Source: Burkholderia sp. D-99
Lineage (GTDB): Bacteria; Pseudomonadota; Gammaproteobacteria; Burkholderiales; Burkholderiaceae
DNA: 64,000 nucleotides
Reading direction: 5' to 3'
NCBI RefSeq assembly: GCF_011605345.1
Contig: NZ_JAAOXM010000004.1
Span: 62,001 to 126,000 of the forward strand
In this document: positions 45,539 through 54,088 of the stretch, one piece after another
Layout: each line of letters begins with the position of its first letter
Position numbering within the stretch: the first letter of the stretch is position 1
The notes under the pieces: generated by a model
What the model was told of the DNA's origin: nothing
The model's database searches: none
The model's input: only the letters and a program-made list of their open reading frames with translations
Made by a program: the position numbers and the translations under genes

Positions 45539-45715
45539 TCAAGCGGGTTTCCGCATTTTCTGCCATTGCAGGATTTCCAGCACATATGATCGGCCCATAT
45601 CGGGCATGGTGCGCGAGTCTGGCGAGTCTGCTGGCAGAAGCCACTTGTCCAGCGTCCGCACGGCAATGCTCAAGCGCGCGGCAAACTCGGCTCGCGTCAT
45701 ACCCAGTCGATCCAT
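45539..45715 (-). CDS. Short helix-turn-helix protein upstream of fic
   Basis: A 58-residue frame too short for usual calling: MDRLGMTRAEFAARLSIAVR then TLDKWLLPADS, a typical XRE-like helix-turn-helix, and a C-terminal YVLEILQWQKMRKP. It ends 10 bp before the longer fic start. Its ATG lies just after the stop of an integrase fragment, so the true N-terminus may have been lost. It could regulate fic. Confidence 0.55.
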   Translation of the reverse strand: MDRLGMTRAEFAARLSIAVRTLDKWLLPADSPDSRTMPDMGRSYVLEILQWQKMRKPA

Positions 45716-45717
45716 CG

Positions 45718-45981
45718 CTACGCGCAGCAGCTACTGCCGGGGAAGTGCTGCGAGATCTTCTTTCGTTGTCGTGCGATGAGCGGCACGGTAGGCATAAGTC
45801 CCTGCCACTTGCTCCGGTCGAGCGCTGTTACTTTGCCGCGCTTCCAGCGCCATTCGATGTACCGGTCCAGGGCAGCGACGGTTTTCGGATGACTCAGAGA
45901 GACGCAACGGGCATTCGAGCCTTTGACGATCGCGCCTCGAACGCTCACTGCCTCGCAGCGCCCACGGCCATCGCACGACAA
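45718..45981 (-). pseudogene. Integrase (tyrosine recombinase) middle fragment
   Basis: The frame reads GRGRCEAVSVRGAIVKGSNA then SLSHPKTVAALDRYIEWR and YRGLMPT-like WQGLMPTVPLI, matching the beta-hairpin and following helix of a tyrosine recombinase catalytic domain. The RHRY C-terminal boxes and N-terminal domain are absent. Second integrase relic in the region (see 40926). Confidence 0.6.
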
Positions 45982-46044
45982 GGCCGATTTTCGGCCGATC
46001 CTCGCGCGGCGTTAGAATAGCGCCCCTTGTCATGGGAGACGAAA

Positions 46045-46359
46045 ATGTCCTGGTTCGTTTACGAAGTACCCGAATACCACGAAGATGCTGCGCGCATCGA
46101 GCCCTTCAGCGACCTGCGTAGCCGTGTGCTGAAAGATGCCGGCGTTGCCATGGCCGAAGAACTGGAAAGCGTTCGCGAGAACGCCGCGGCGACGGCGGAC
46201 ACGCCCGAGCGCCCTCTGCGCACTCCGGAAAATCCGCATGTCTTTCCGATTCCTTACGCCGAGTCCATGATCCTGGTCGGGTTCATCTTCGATCTGAAAC
46301 GCGAATTCCGGCAAGTGGTCGTGTCACCCGTGGAAATGCCCTGGCTGAACGAAGCGTAA
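46045..46359 (+). CDS. Hypothetical acidic protein (104 aa)
   Basis: A 104-residue acidic protein beginning MSWFVYEVPEYHEDAARIEP with GGGAGACGAAA directly before ATG 46045. No signal peptide, membrane segment or recognisable domain. The C-terminus VGFIFDLKREFRQVVVSPVE looks beta-stranded. Coding statistics look normal for the genome, so it is likely real. Function unknown. Confidence 0.6.
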   Translation: MSWFVYEVPEYHEDAARIEPFSDLRSRVLKDAGVAMAEELESVRENAAATADTPERPLRTPENPHVFPIPYAESMILVGFIFDLKREFRQVVVSPVEMPWLNEA

Positions 46360-46816
46360 AAGGTCGCCAGAACGGAAGCCGGCGGGAGCGTCGTGCCTGT
46401 TCTGGAGCCGTGTCCGAATATCCGGTGTACGCTTTCGGATACACACACCGCGAGTTGGAACCGCGCGTCGGACTAAATCGCGCCGCGCAGTTGTTAAAGC
46501 AGGGGTAGTTGCCGTGGGTCTCGAGTGCGTACCGAGACGCCTTCGACATCTACACGTTGCATAGAGGCGACCACGGGGACGTGCGTCCCATCAACGATCA
46601 AGTCGAGTCGAAGGCAGACGCTTCAAACCCCTCCCGCACAAGATGCGTCCGAGGCCGCCACGCCTGTGTCCAACGCGCGCTGGCAATTGACGATTGGTCA
46701 GGCCCGGCACGCACTCACGGACGAAACAGGTACAGGCGTCGGGCACCGGCGCGGCAGGGAACGTCGGCGGTAACGCGAAGGCCGACAGTCGCAAGGTGCC
46801 GGTCATCCACGGCTCG
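46360..46816. other. Gap without a recognisable gene
   Basis: About 460 bases. Overlapping open frames on both strands show no family similarity. It may contain decayed mobile DNA like its surroundings. Confidence 0.4.
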
Positions 46817-47002
46817 CTACAACAACGACAACTGAGCCGGTATGCTTGCGCGGCCTGCCTGATCGCTTTCCTTTACCGCTGAGCTCTGCTGGTCCGTGGA
46901 CTGGGTATTCCCGTCATCCGGTCGATACTTCCGCACCCAATCGACGCCAAGCACATCAGATGAGAACACAACGCCGGGCGCAATCCGAACAAGCTGGCTC
47001 AT
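46817..47002 (-). CDS. Small hypothetical protein
   Basis: A 61-residue frame, ATG 47002, with AGGAGAATCC upstream. N-terminal VRIAPGVVFSSDVLGVDWVR looks ordered; the rest is polar. It follows another small gene on the same strand by 12 bp. Not recognised. Confidence 0.4.
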   Translation of the reverse strand: MSQLVRIAPGVVFSSDVLGVDWVRKYRPDDGNTQSTDQQSSAVKESDQAGRASIPAQLSLL

Positions 47003-47014
47003 CTGCGGATTCTC

Positions 47015-47233
47015 CTAAGCAGTCTGAACGTCGAAGTGCGCGGCTGCATAGCGCGCACTGCAGTTCCACACTTCGACGCCGTCACGGGTGAAGGATGCCC
47101 ATCCGTCTTTGACGATCACCTCTGCACCGGGAAATACGTCACCGTATCCGTTTGCCGTAGCAGCGAAAACCGTCCGCTCGCGACACGTCACCCAGTATTT
47201 CCCATCGGCTAGCGTTAGTGGCTTTGTGCTCAA
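47015..47233 (-). CDS. Small hypothetical protein (72 aa)
   Basis: A 72-residue frame opening at TTG 47233 (LADGKYWVTCRERTVFAATA, then GDVFPGAEVIVKDGWASFTR). The alternating hydrophobic pattern suggests a small beta protein. The weak start codon and missing ribosome site make the exact N-terminus doubtful. Probably in one unit with the 61-aa gene downstream. Confidence 0.45.
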   Translation of the reverse strand: MSTKPLTLADGKYWVTCRERTVFAATANGYGDVFPGAEVIVKDGWASFTRDGVEVWNCSARYAAAHFDVQTA

Positions 47234-47257
47234 CCGTCAACTCGACTCACTGTTTGA

Positions 47258-47541
47258 TCAAAAACGATCGCGGTTCTTTGCTCCCGCAATCCGTTGAAGG
47301 CCCTTCCACGCCCGCTTCATGTTACGCCAGTCTTCGGGGCGCGTTACTTCGGCGCGACCGGCGCGCTCGTGTTCGTCGCAACCGCATCGCGCCGCCCGAA
47401 AAGTTGCTCGGCCGTGATGCCATATTCGGTGCACTGATCCAGATCGACGATAGCGGCGACCGTGCCATCCGGGCATGCAGCCACCATGCCTTTGAACGTC
47501 CAGTCGAGATCAATTGTTCCATTCACGCAATCGCCGAACAC
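47258..47541 (-). pseudogene. Broken H-NS-like gene
   Basis: From 47541 the frame reads EYGITAEQLFGRRD and APVAPK, then a stop. The following DNA, across stops and a frameshift, encodes RAPKTGVT, SGRGRAF and AGAKNRDRF. This parallels the intact H-NS at 53674 (EYGLTAGQIFGRR, RYRDPKTGATWSGRGR, RDRFLI). The N-terminal oligomerisation domain is also unlike H-NS. Inactive paralogue. Confidence 0.7.
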
Positions 47542-47569
47542 GCTACGCGATTTCGACAGGATCCAACAC

Positions 47570-48316
47570 CTACCCCGCCGATCGCTTCAACCGCATCGAC
47601 AACGAGAAACTGTCCGCCGGGTGCACCGTCACGGAGAATTCGAACGCGTCACCGGCGGCGTCCAGGTAGCGGCGCGAAATCTTCAGCACCGCCGCGCCGG
47701 GCTCGAGCCTGAGTCCCTTTCCGATGCGCTCGTCCGCGAGCGTCGACGCGCGCACCTCCTGCTCGATCTCGGCGATCTGCCGGCCATAGTGTGCTTCGAT
47801 CAGCGCACTGACCAGGTCAGTCGTCTTGCGCACCCGCTCGCCGATATCCGCGTACGCCGGATCGATATAAATGTCCGTCCAGGCCATCGGAGCGTCGGCC
47901 CGGCCTTCCTCGAGACGGATGCTGGAGATCCGCAGCAAGGGCGTCCCCTCCGGGCAGCCGATCTCGCGCGCCAGTTCTCCTTTCACCTTGACCGTTCCCA
48001 CCGATTGCACGTGGCGGGAATGCTCGACGCCGAACTGGACGAGATCGTCCACCGAGGCAAGCGTCGGCCGGAACCGGGCCTGGGGCCGCGACGCTTCCAC
48101 GCGCGTGCCCACGTTCTTGCGGCGCGACACGAGCCCCTGGTCCTGCAATTCCTGCAGCACGGCGCGGATCGTGTAGCGGCTCGCGTTGAACTGCTCGCAC
48201 AACTCGAATTCAGTGGGGAGCAGCGTGCCGACCGGGAAGCGCCCGCTGGCGATCCCGTCAAGAAGTTGTCCGGCAATCTCCGCCGCGTTGGTTTTGCTCA
48301 TCTGGTTGGCCAACAT
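47570..48316 (-). CDS. GntR/HutC-family transcriptional regulator
   Basis: A 248-residue regulator. Residues ~10-75 form the winged helix (IAGQLLDGIASGRFPVGTLL, TEFELCEQFNASRYTIRAVL). Residues ~90-240 form a UTRA ligand-binding domain (LLRISSIRLEEGRADAPMAW, TDIYIDPAYADI, ending in EFSVTVHPADSFSL). It is divergent from the lyase-carrier-fumarase genes, and two TGTTCGAACA palindromes occupy the shared promoter region, so it most likely represses that operon in response to a small carboxylate. Start 48316 or 48301. Confidence 0.92.
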   Translation of the reverse strand: MLANQMSKTNAAEIAGQLLDGIASGRFPVGTLLPTEFELCEQFNASRYTIRAVLQELQDQGLVSRRKNVGTRVEASRPQARFRPTLASVDDLVQFGVEHSRHVQSVGTVKVKGELAREIGCPEGTPLLRISSIRLEEGRADAPMAWTDIYIDPAYADIGERVRKTTDLVSALIEAHYGRQIAEIEQEVRASTLADERIGKGLRLEPGAAVLKISRRYLDAAGDAFEFSVTVHPADSFSLSMRLKRSAG

Positions 48317-48355
48317 CAGTTTTCATTCGAATTGGGTAAACCCGGATTTGCTAAT

Positions 48356-48391
48356 TATGTTCGAACATATCCAATGCCATTTGTTCGAACA
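48356..48391. promoter_or_regulatory. Paired palindromic operators for the GntR regulator
   Basis: TATGTTCGAACATA (48356-48369) is a perfect 14-bp palindrome. A second TGTTCGAACA core lies at 48382-48391. Their centres are 24 bp apart. They fall between the divergent regulator (start 48316) and lyase (start 48429) genes, exactly where autoregulating GntR proteins bind. Confidence 0.75.
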
Positions 48392-48428
48392 TATTAGCCA
48401 ACCCGGCTTCCCACCACAAGGTCGCACC

Positions 48429-49802
48429 ATGCTCCACAACGCCATCCCCGCCGCCAGCACCGTCGTCGATTCCGCGCTCTTCCGGGATGCCTTCGGCACG
48501 AAGAAGATGCGCCAGATCTTCTCCGACGGTGCGCTCGTGCAGCGCTACATCGACGTCGAGATTGCACTGGCGAAGGCCGAGGCGCGCGTCGGCGTGATCC
48601 CGAACGAAGCCGCGGAGGTCATCGCGAGCGAGTCGCGCATCGACCGGATCGACTTCGACCACTTACGCGAGGAAACCGACATCGTCGGCTATCCGATCCT
48701 GCCGCTGGTGCACCAGCTCGTGGCGATGTGCGGCGAAGCCGGCCGCTACGTGCACTGGGGTGCGACCACGCAGGACATCATGGACACCGCCGTCGCGCTC
48801 CAGGTGCGCGACGCACTCGACAGTATCGACGCCGACATTCGCGAACTGCGCGGCATTCTCGCAGATTTGTCGACGAAGCACCGCGATACGCCGATGGCCG
48901 GCCGCACGCACCTGCAACAGGCGCTACCGGTGACCTTCGGCTACAAGACCGCGATCTGGCTGGCGATGTTCGACCGGCACCAGCAGCGACTCGCCGAACT
49001 GCGCCCTCGCGTGGCCGTGGTGGAATTCGCCGGCGCGGCCGGCACGCTGGCATCGGTGGGCGAGAAAGGCTTTGCGATCCAGCAGGCGCTGGCCGAGGAG
49101 CTGGGCCTGGGCGTGCCGGCCACCACCTGGCACGTGGCGCGCGACGGCTTCGCCGAGGCGGTCAACCTGCTTGCGCTGGTCACCGGCTCGCTCGGCAAGA
49201 TCGCACTCGACATCATGATCATGGCCTCGACCGAGTTCGCGGAAGTCTACGAGCCCTTCGTCAAGGGGCGCGGCGCCAGCAGCACGATGCCGCAGAAGCG
49301 CAACCCCATTTCCAGCGAACTGATGCTGGCAGCCGCCAAGGCCGTGCGCCAGCACGCCGGGCTGATGGTCGATGCGATGGTGCAGGACTTCGAGCGCGCC
49401 ACCGGCCCGTGGCACGCCGAGTGGATCGCGATTCCGGAGAGTTTCATCCTGAGCTCGGGCGCGCTGCACCAGGCGAAATTCGCGCTGGGCGGGCTGATCG
49501 TCGACACCGCCCGGATGCGGCACAACCTCGGTATCTCCAACGGCCTGATCGTGGCCGAAGCCGTGATGATGGGCCTGGCGCCGCATATCGGCCGCCAGCA
49601 GGCGCACGACGTGGTGTACGACGCCTGCCGCACCGTCAACGAAGCCGGCGGCACGCTGGCCGACGCGCTCTGCGCAGTGCCGGTCGTCATGAAGCATCTC
49701 GACCGGGCAGCCATCGAGCACCTGTGCGACCCGGTCAACTATCTCGGGCTCGCCCCGCAGATGGTGGATCGCGCCATCGAACTCTCGAACAAGGTGGCCT
49801 GA
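48429..49802 (+). CDS. Fumarase/adenylosuccinate-lyase superfamily lyase (3-carboxymuconate cycloisomerase-like)
   Basis: A 457-residue protein with the superfamily signature SSTMPQKRNP (with GRGA before it) and conserved VHWGATTQDIMDT and GRTHLQQALPVTFG regions. It resembles PcaB/adenylosuccinate-lyase-type enzymes that eliminate fumarate or cycloisomerise carboxymuconate. Grouping with a dicarboxylate carrier and fumarase suggests it releases fumarate from an imported succinyl or aspartyl compound (inference). It starts at ATG 48429 after AAGG; the frame is open further upstream but would cover the operators. Confidence 0.88.
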   Translation: MLHNAIPAASTVVDSALFRDAFGTKKMRQIFSDGALVQRYIDVEIALAKAEARVGVIPNEAAEVIASESRIDRIDFDHLREETDIVGYPILPLVHQLVAMCGEAGRYVHWGATTQDIMDTAVALQVRDALDSIDADIRELRGILADLSTKHRDTPMAGRTHLQQALPVTFGYKTAIWLAMFDRHQQRLAELRPRVAVVEFAGAAGTLASVGEKGFAIQQALAEELGLGVPATTWHVARDGFAEAVNLLALVTGSLGKIALDIMIMASTEFAEVYEPFVKGRGASSTMPQKRNPISSELMLAAAKAVRQHAGLMVDAMVQDFERATGPWHAEWIAIPESFILSSGALHQAKFALGGLIVDTARMRHNLGISNGLIVAEAVMMGLAPHIGRQQAHDVVYDACRTVNEAGGTLADALCAVPVVMKHLDRAAIEHLCDPVNYLGLAPQMVDRAIELSNKVA

Positions 49803-49829
49803 CCACAGGCCCCGGTGGAGGTAGACATC

Positions 49830-51239
49830 ATGCAAGACCCGATCATCCAGACTCCCGCAGCGCCGCCAACCGCCCCACGGCTTCCCTGGTATCGCAAGCT
49901 CGGCATGCAGGTGCTCGTCTCGCTGCTCCTCGGCATCGGCGTCGGCTTCGTGTTTCCGGCCTACGCCGCGAAGCTGAAGCTGCTGGGAGACATGTTCCTG
50001 TCGCTCATCAAGGTCGGCGTGGCGCCGCTCGTGTTCCTGACCATCGTGCACGGCATTGCGTCGGCAGGCGACGTGAAGAGCGCCGGACGTGTGGGCTGGC
50101 GGTCGATCGTCTACTTCGAGATCATTTCGACCATCGCGCTGGTGGTCGGCATGCTCGCGGGCAATCTGCTGGAGATCGGCAAGGGGATGGCCTACGTCAC
50201 GGGCAGCGCCGTCACGCCGGCGACAAAGGCCGTCGCGCCGCAGGGCTTCCTCGAATTCATGATGCACATCGTGCCCGACAACTTCGTCGGCGCATTTGCC
50301 AAGGGAGAACTGCTGCAGGTCGTGCTGCTGGCGGTCATGGTCGGCATCGGGATCCTGGCCATTCCGGAGGCGCGCCGCGCGACGATCAACAATGGCCTCG
50401 ACACCCTCTCCGACGTGCTGTTCTCCTTCATCAATCTCGTGATGAAGCTGGCGCCGATCGGCACCTTCGGCGCGGTGGCCTATTCGGTGGGCATCAACGG
50501 CGCGGCCGTCCTGGTCGCACTGGCGCAATTCGTGTTGAGCTTCTACGCGGTGGTGGCGCTGTTCATCGCCGTCGTGCTCGGCATCGTGGCCAGGGTGGCC
50601 GGCTTCAGCCTGTGGCGCTTCCTGCGGTACATCAAGGACGAGATCCTGATCGTGCTCGGTACGGCCTCGTCGGAAAGCGCACTGCCGCGCCTGCTGATCA
50701 AGCTCCAGCGGCTGGGCTGCGCCAAGCAGACCGTCGGCCTGGTGCTGCCTACCGGCTACGCTTTCAATCTCGACGGCACGTCGATCTTCATGGCGATGGG
50801 CGTGATGTTCATCTCCCATGCGTACGGGGTGCCGCTGACGCTGGACCACCAGCTCGGCATCCTGGTGCTGATGCTGCTGACGTCGAAGGGCGCGGCCACG
50901 GTATCCGGCGGCTCGTTCGTGGTGTTTGCGGCGACGGTGACGTCGACCGGGGTGCTGCCGGTGGAAGGGCTGGCCGTGATCTTCGGCGTCTACCGCTTCC
51001 TGTCGATGGCCATCTCGACCTGCAACACGATCGGCAACAGCGTGGCGACGGTGGTCGTCGCGAAATGGTCGGGCACGTTCGATGCCGAGCTGGCGAAGCG
51101 CCACCTGTATCCCGAGCGCTATCCCGACATGGCCGCGGCGGACGCCGTGCTCGACGACGGCGCCCTGCCGGGCGGCGCGGCCCATGCGGCCGATTCACAT
51201 GCGTCCGGCACCCCGCTGCAACGCAGCACGGCTGCCTGA
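49830..51239 (+). CDS. Dicarboxylate/amino acid:cation symporter (DctA-like)
   Basis: A 469-residue DAACS-family carrier. It has PWYRKLGMQVLVSLLLGIGV at the N-terminus, the serine-rich loop LGTASSESALPRL, the TGYAFNLDGTSIFM helix and SKGAATVSGGSFVVFA, followed by the FMSMA-like RFLSMAISTCNTIGNS. These build the substrate site for C4-dicarboxylates or aspartate/glutamate. ATG 49830 follows GGAGGTAGACATC. The last ~30 residues are an Ala/Gly-rich tail. It probably imports the substrate of the preceding lyase. Confidence 0.93.
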   Translation: MQDPIIQTPAAPPTAPRLPWYRKLGMQVLVSLLLGIGVGFVFPAYAAKLKLLGDMFLSLIKVGVAPLVFLTIVHGIASAGDVKSAGRVGWRSIVYFEIISTIALVVGMLAGNLLEIGKGMAYVTGSAVTPATKAVAPQGFLEFMMHIVPDNFVGAFAKGELLQVVLLAVMVGIGILAIPEARRATINNGLDTLSDVLFSFINLVMKLAPIGTFGAVAYSVGINGAAVLVALAQFVLSFYAVVALFIAVVLGIVARVAGFSLWRFLRYIKDEILIVLGTASSESALPRLLIKLQRLGCAKQTVGLVLPTGYAFNLDGTSIFMAMGVMFISHAYGVPLTLDHQLGILVLMLLTSKGAATVSGGSFVVFAATVTSTGVLPVEGLAVIFGVYRFLSMAISTCNTIGNSVATVVVAKWSGTFDAELAKRHLYPERYPDMAAADAVLDDGALPGGAAHAADSHASGTPLQRSTAA

Positions 51240-51265
51240 ACTGAACGACCTTCGCTGAATTCATC

Positions 51266-52654
51266 ATGACAACGTATCGTATCGAGAATGACTCGTCCGG
51301 CCCGGCGGACATCCCCGCCGACCGCTATTGGGGGGCCCAGACGCAGCGTGCGCTGGCCGTGTTCGCGGTCGGGGAGGAACGCTTCCCCGATTGCCTCGTC
51401 CATGCTTTCGGCCTGCACAAGCTGGCCGCCGCCCGCGCCAACCTGCGCTGCGGCGTGCTCGACGCGTCGCTCGGCGAAGCCATCGTGGCCGCCGCGGAAG
51501 AGCTGCGCAGCGGCCGATTCGACGATCACTTCCCGCTTTCCATCTGGCAGACCGGCTCGGGTACCCAGACCAACATGAACGCCAACGAGGTGATCGCGAA
51601 CCGGGCCAACGAGCGGCTGGGGCAGCCGTTGGGCACCCGGTCCCCCGTCCACCCGAACGATCATGTGAACGCGTCGCAGTCGTCCAACGACAGTTTTCCG
51701 TCGGTCATGCACATGACCGCTGCCATCGAACTGGAAGACCGGCTGGCCCCGGCGCTTCGCCGGCTGCGCGACAGCCTGCACGAACGCGCCGTCGCGTTCG
51801 CCGACGTGCTGAAGATCGGCCGCACCCACCTGATGGACGCGGTCCCCACCACGCTCGGCCGTACCTTCGACGGCTTCACCGCGCAGATCGAGAATGCGCT
51901 GGCGCGCGTGCACGACACGATGCCCCGCCTGCTCGTCCTGCCGCAGGGCGGTACCGCGGCGGGGACCGGCCTGAACGCGCCGCCCGGCTTCGACCGTGCG
52001 TTCTGCGAGGAAGCGAGCCGCCTGAGCGGCCTGGCATTCCGTCCGAATCCGTGCAAGGTCGAAGGCATGGCCGCACACGACGCGTTGCTCGAACTCTCGG
52101 GTGTGCTCAACGTGATCGCCGCGTCGTTTACCAAGATCGCGAACGACCTGCGCTGGATGGGCTCCGGCCCGAACTCCGGCATTGGAGAATTGCTGCTGCC
52201 GGACGACGGGTTGACGTCCTCCATCATGCCGGGCAAACGCAATCCGACCATCGCCGAGGTCATGGTGCAAACGGCGATGCAGGTGGCCGGCAACCACGTG
52301 ACGGTGACGATGGCCGCCTCCTCCGGCAGCTTTGAACTGAATGTGGCCAAACCGGTGCTGATCTACAACGTCCTGCAGTCGATCCGGCTGCTGGCGGACG
52401 GCGCGAACATGGTGGCCACCCGCCTCATTCCAGGCCTCCAGCCGGCGGGAGAACGGCTGGCGCGTGACCTGCAAAACCCTTTGCTTGCCGTCACCGCCCT
52501 CAACCCGGTGCTGGGATACGACAAGGCCGCCTCCATCACCCGCCATGCCGCTTGCCGCAGGATCGCGCCGCGCGAAGCGGCGATCGAACTCGGCCTGCTG
52601 GATGGGGAGACGTTCGACAGGCTGGTGGATCTCCGGCGCATGGCGGGGGCATGA
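51266..52654 (+). CDS. fumC: Class II fumarate hydratase
   Basis: A 462-residue fumarase C. Diagnostic motifs are RYWGAQTQRAL, TGSGTQTNMNANEVIANRA, HPNDHVNASQSSNDSFPS, GRTHLMDAVP and the flexible signature loop SSIMPGKRNPT. Length is exactly that of FumC enzymes. It would hydrate the fumarate released by the upstream lyase to malate. It starts 26 bp after the carrier. As with many Burkholderia, another housekeeping copy is expected elsewhere. Confidence 0.95.
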   Translation: MTTYRIENDSSGPADIPADRYWGAQTQRALAVFAVGEERFPDCLVHAFGLHKLAAARANLRCGVLDASLGEAIVAAAEELRSGRFDDHFPLSIWQTGSGTQTNMNANEVIANRANERLGQPLGTRSPVHPNDHVNASQSSNDSFPSVMHMTAAIELEDRLAPALRRLRDSLHERAVAFADVLKIGRTHLMDAVPTTLGRTFDGFTAQIENALARVHDTMPRLLVLPQGGTAAGTGLNAPPGFDRAFCEEASRLSGLAFRPNPCKVEGMAAHDALLELSGVLNVIAASFTKIANDLRWMGSGPNSGIGELLLPDDGLTSSIMPGKRNPTIAEVMVQTAMQVAGNHVTVTMAASSGSFELNVAKPVLIYNVLQSIRLLADGANMVATRLIPGLQPAGERLARDLQNPLLAVTALNPVLGYDKAASITRHAACRRIAPREAAIELGLLDGETFDRLVDLRRMAGA

Positions 52655-52764
52655 CGCGGCGTTGAAGCCGGGCAGGCCGGGGGTATCGTCGGCCTACCGG
52701 TCGGCTTAAAAGGCAGGATTCCGGACTATATCGGAACTGATCCGCTCGATATTTCCGGGCCATC

Positions 52765-52990
52765 ATGCACCACGCACACCTCACCGAGCAGGCGAGCGCG
52801 AACGATCCAGTCTTCACTCAACGGATCAGCATGATGCACTCGTCGTCGAGCCTCGATACGTCGCCGGCACCCGCGTTGTTCGATACGATCGCCAACGCCC
52901 ATGCGGCCATTCCGGGTCTCGATGACTTCTTCCATCTCTCGTCATTCATTTTCATCTGCATCATCCCGCTGATCTGGATCACGCTCTTAA
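52765..52990 (+). pseudogene. Possible C-terminal remnant of a DHA2-type MFS pump
   Basis: The frame holds FDTIANAHAAIPGLDDFFHL then SSFIFICIIPLIWIT, which resembles the last helix and tail of EmrB/QacA-like pumps. The sequence after it is Arg/Ser-rich and looks noncoding. Together with the chimera at 53202 this marks a deletion-prone patch. Confidence 0.4.
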
Positions 52991-53201
52991 GATCGGCACG
53001 CGACGCGTTGCGCCTCTGTAGCAGTCGCGAATATCGCCCCCCCTCGACACGCTTCCCGGTAGATCCCCGCACGAACCGGACGCTGCGGATCACGCGATCC
53101 CGTCCGGCTTCACGCGATGGCGTGCCAAACAACCGATCGCCACGAGACAGCGAACCCGCGACGGCTCGCTGCCGACAGAATCCACACCACCAGGAGACAT
53201 C

Positions 53202-53530
53202 ATGCAGATTACGCTGAACGACAAAGTAGCCGTCGTGACCGGCGCCGCGCAGGGCATCGGCCATGCGATCGCGAAGCAGCTCGCGCAGTGCGGCGCCGAG
53301 GTCGTCGTGAACGACGTCGACGAGCAACGGATCGCGTGTCCGGCCGCATCGACGCGGGCATGGTGTGGGTCAATACCTACTCGTTCCTGCGCTGGTCGAC
53401 GCCGTACGGCGGCTTCAAGGCCAGCGGCTGGGGGCGCGAAAACGGAATCGGTGCGCTCGATCCGTATCTGGAAACCCGGACGACGGTGATCAGCACGACG
53501 GGGCAGTTCCCGAATCTTTACGGGGATTGA
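53202..53530 (+). pseudogene. Deletion chimera: SDR N-terminus joined out of frame to an aldehyde dehydrogenase C-terminus
   Basis: ATG 53202, after AGGAGAC, begins a short-chain dehydrogenase: DKVAVVTGAAQGIGHAIAKQ then AEVVVNDVDE. About 45 codons in, near 53340, the sequence switches to the end of an aldehyde dehydrogenase, read in another frame: GMVWVNTYSFLRWSTPYGGF, KASGWGRENG and YLETRTTVIST. The two genes were evidently neighbours, and one deletion removed most of both. Non-functional. Confidence 0.8.
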
Positions 53531-53673
53531 GCGAACTGCGCGCCGCAAGCCGGGCGCGACCATGATCCCTTCACGCTGCGCCCCCCCGGCAACGATCAAC
53601 GACCGGGGGAGCACCGTCCAGACGATTCATGACTTGCCTTCCTATCGTCGCGCCCCGGGTCGCCACTCCACCC

Positions 53674-53982
53674 TCAACCGGCGTTGCGCTCGATCAGGAA
53701 CCGGTCGCGACGGCCGCCTTTGATCCAGCCGGGCTCGCGCCCGCGCCCGCTCCATGTCGCGCCGGTCTTCGGATCGCGATAGCGCGGCGCCGATGCGCTC
53801 GTTCGCGACGTCGGTTTCGCCGCGCCGCCGCGGCGGCCGAAGATCTGTCCTGCGGTCAGCCCATATTCGGCGACCCGCGTGCGAATCTCCTGTATGACCG
53901 CCTCGAGTTCGGCGAGCCGGGCTTCCTCGACGCGCTTCATCAATTCATCGGCTTGCGCCTTCAATTCGCGATAACCGGACAT
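53674..53982 (-). CDS. H-NS-family nucleoid protein
   Basis: A 102-residue H-NS family protein. Residues 1-45 form the coiled-coil oligomerisation helix (YRELKAQADELMKRVEEARL), residues ~46-70 a linker and ~70-102 the DNA-binding domain (RYRDPKTGATWSGRGREPGW). ATG 53982 follows GGAGGAGTTGT; the longer frame to 54156 is not needed. H-NS proteins silence AT-rich, transferred DNA and polysaccharide genes. It sits between decayed DNA and the polysaccharide cluster. Confidence 0.92.
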   Translation of the reverse strand: MSGYRELKAQADELMKRVEEARLAELEAVIQEIRTRVAEYGLTAGQIFGRRGGAAKPTSRTSASAPRYRDPKTGATWSGRGREPGWIKGGRRDRFLIERNAG

Positions 53983-54088
53983 ACAACTCCTCCACATTCT
54001 CTTGGTGTAAAAAAACGAACGGCCGAGACGATGCGATCTCGTGAAAAGGCGCAACTGGAACATCCATTCAGGAAAACCGGAAAACGAA

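Noticed and set aside
48924..51185. 753-residue minus-strand frame opposite the lyase and carrier genes
   Set aside because: His/Asp/Arg-rich shadow of real genes on the plus strand, without family motifs.
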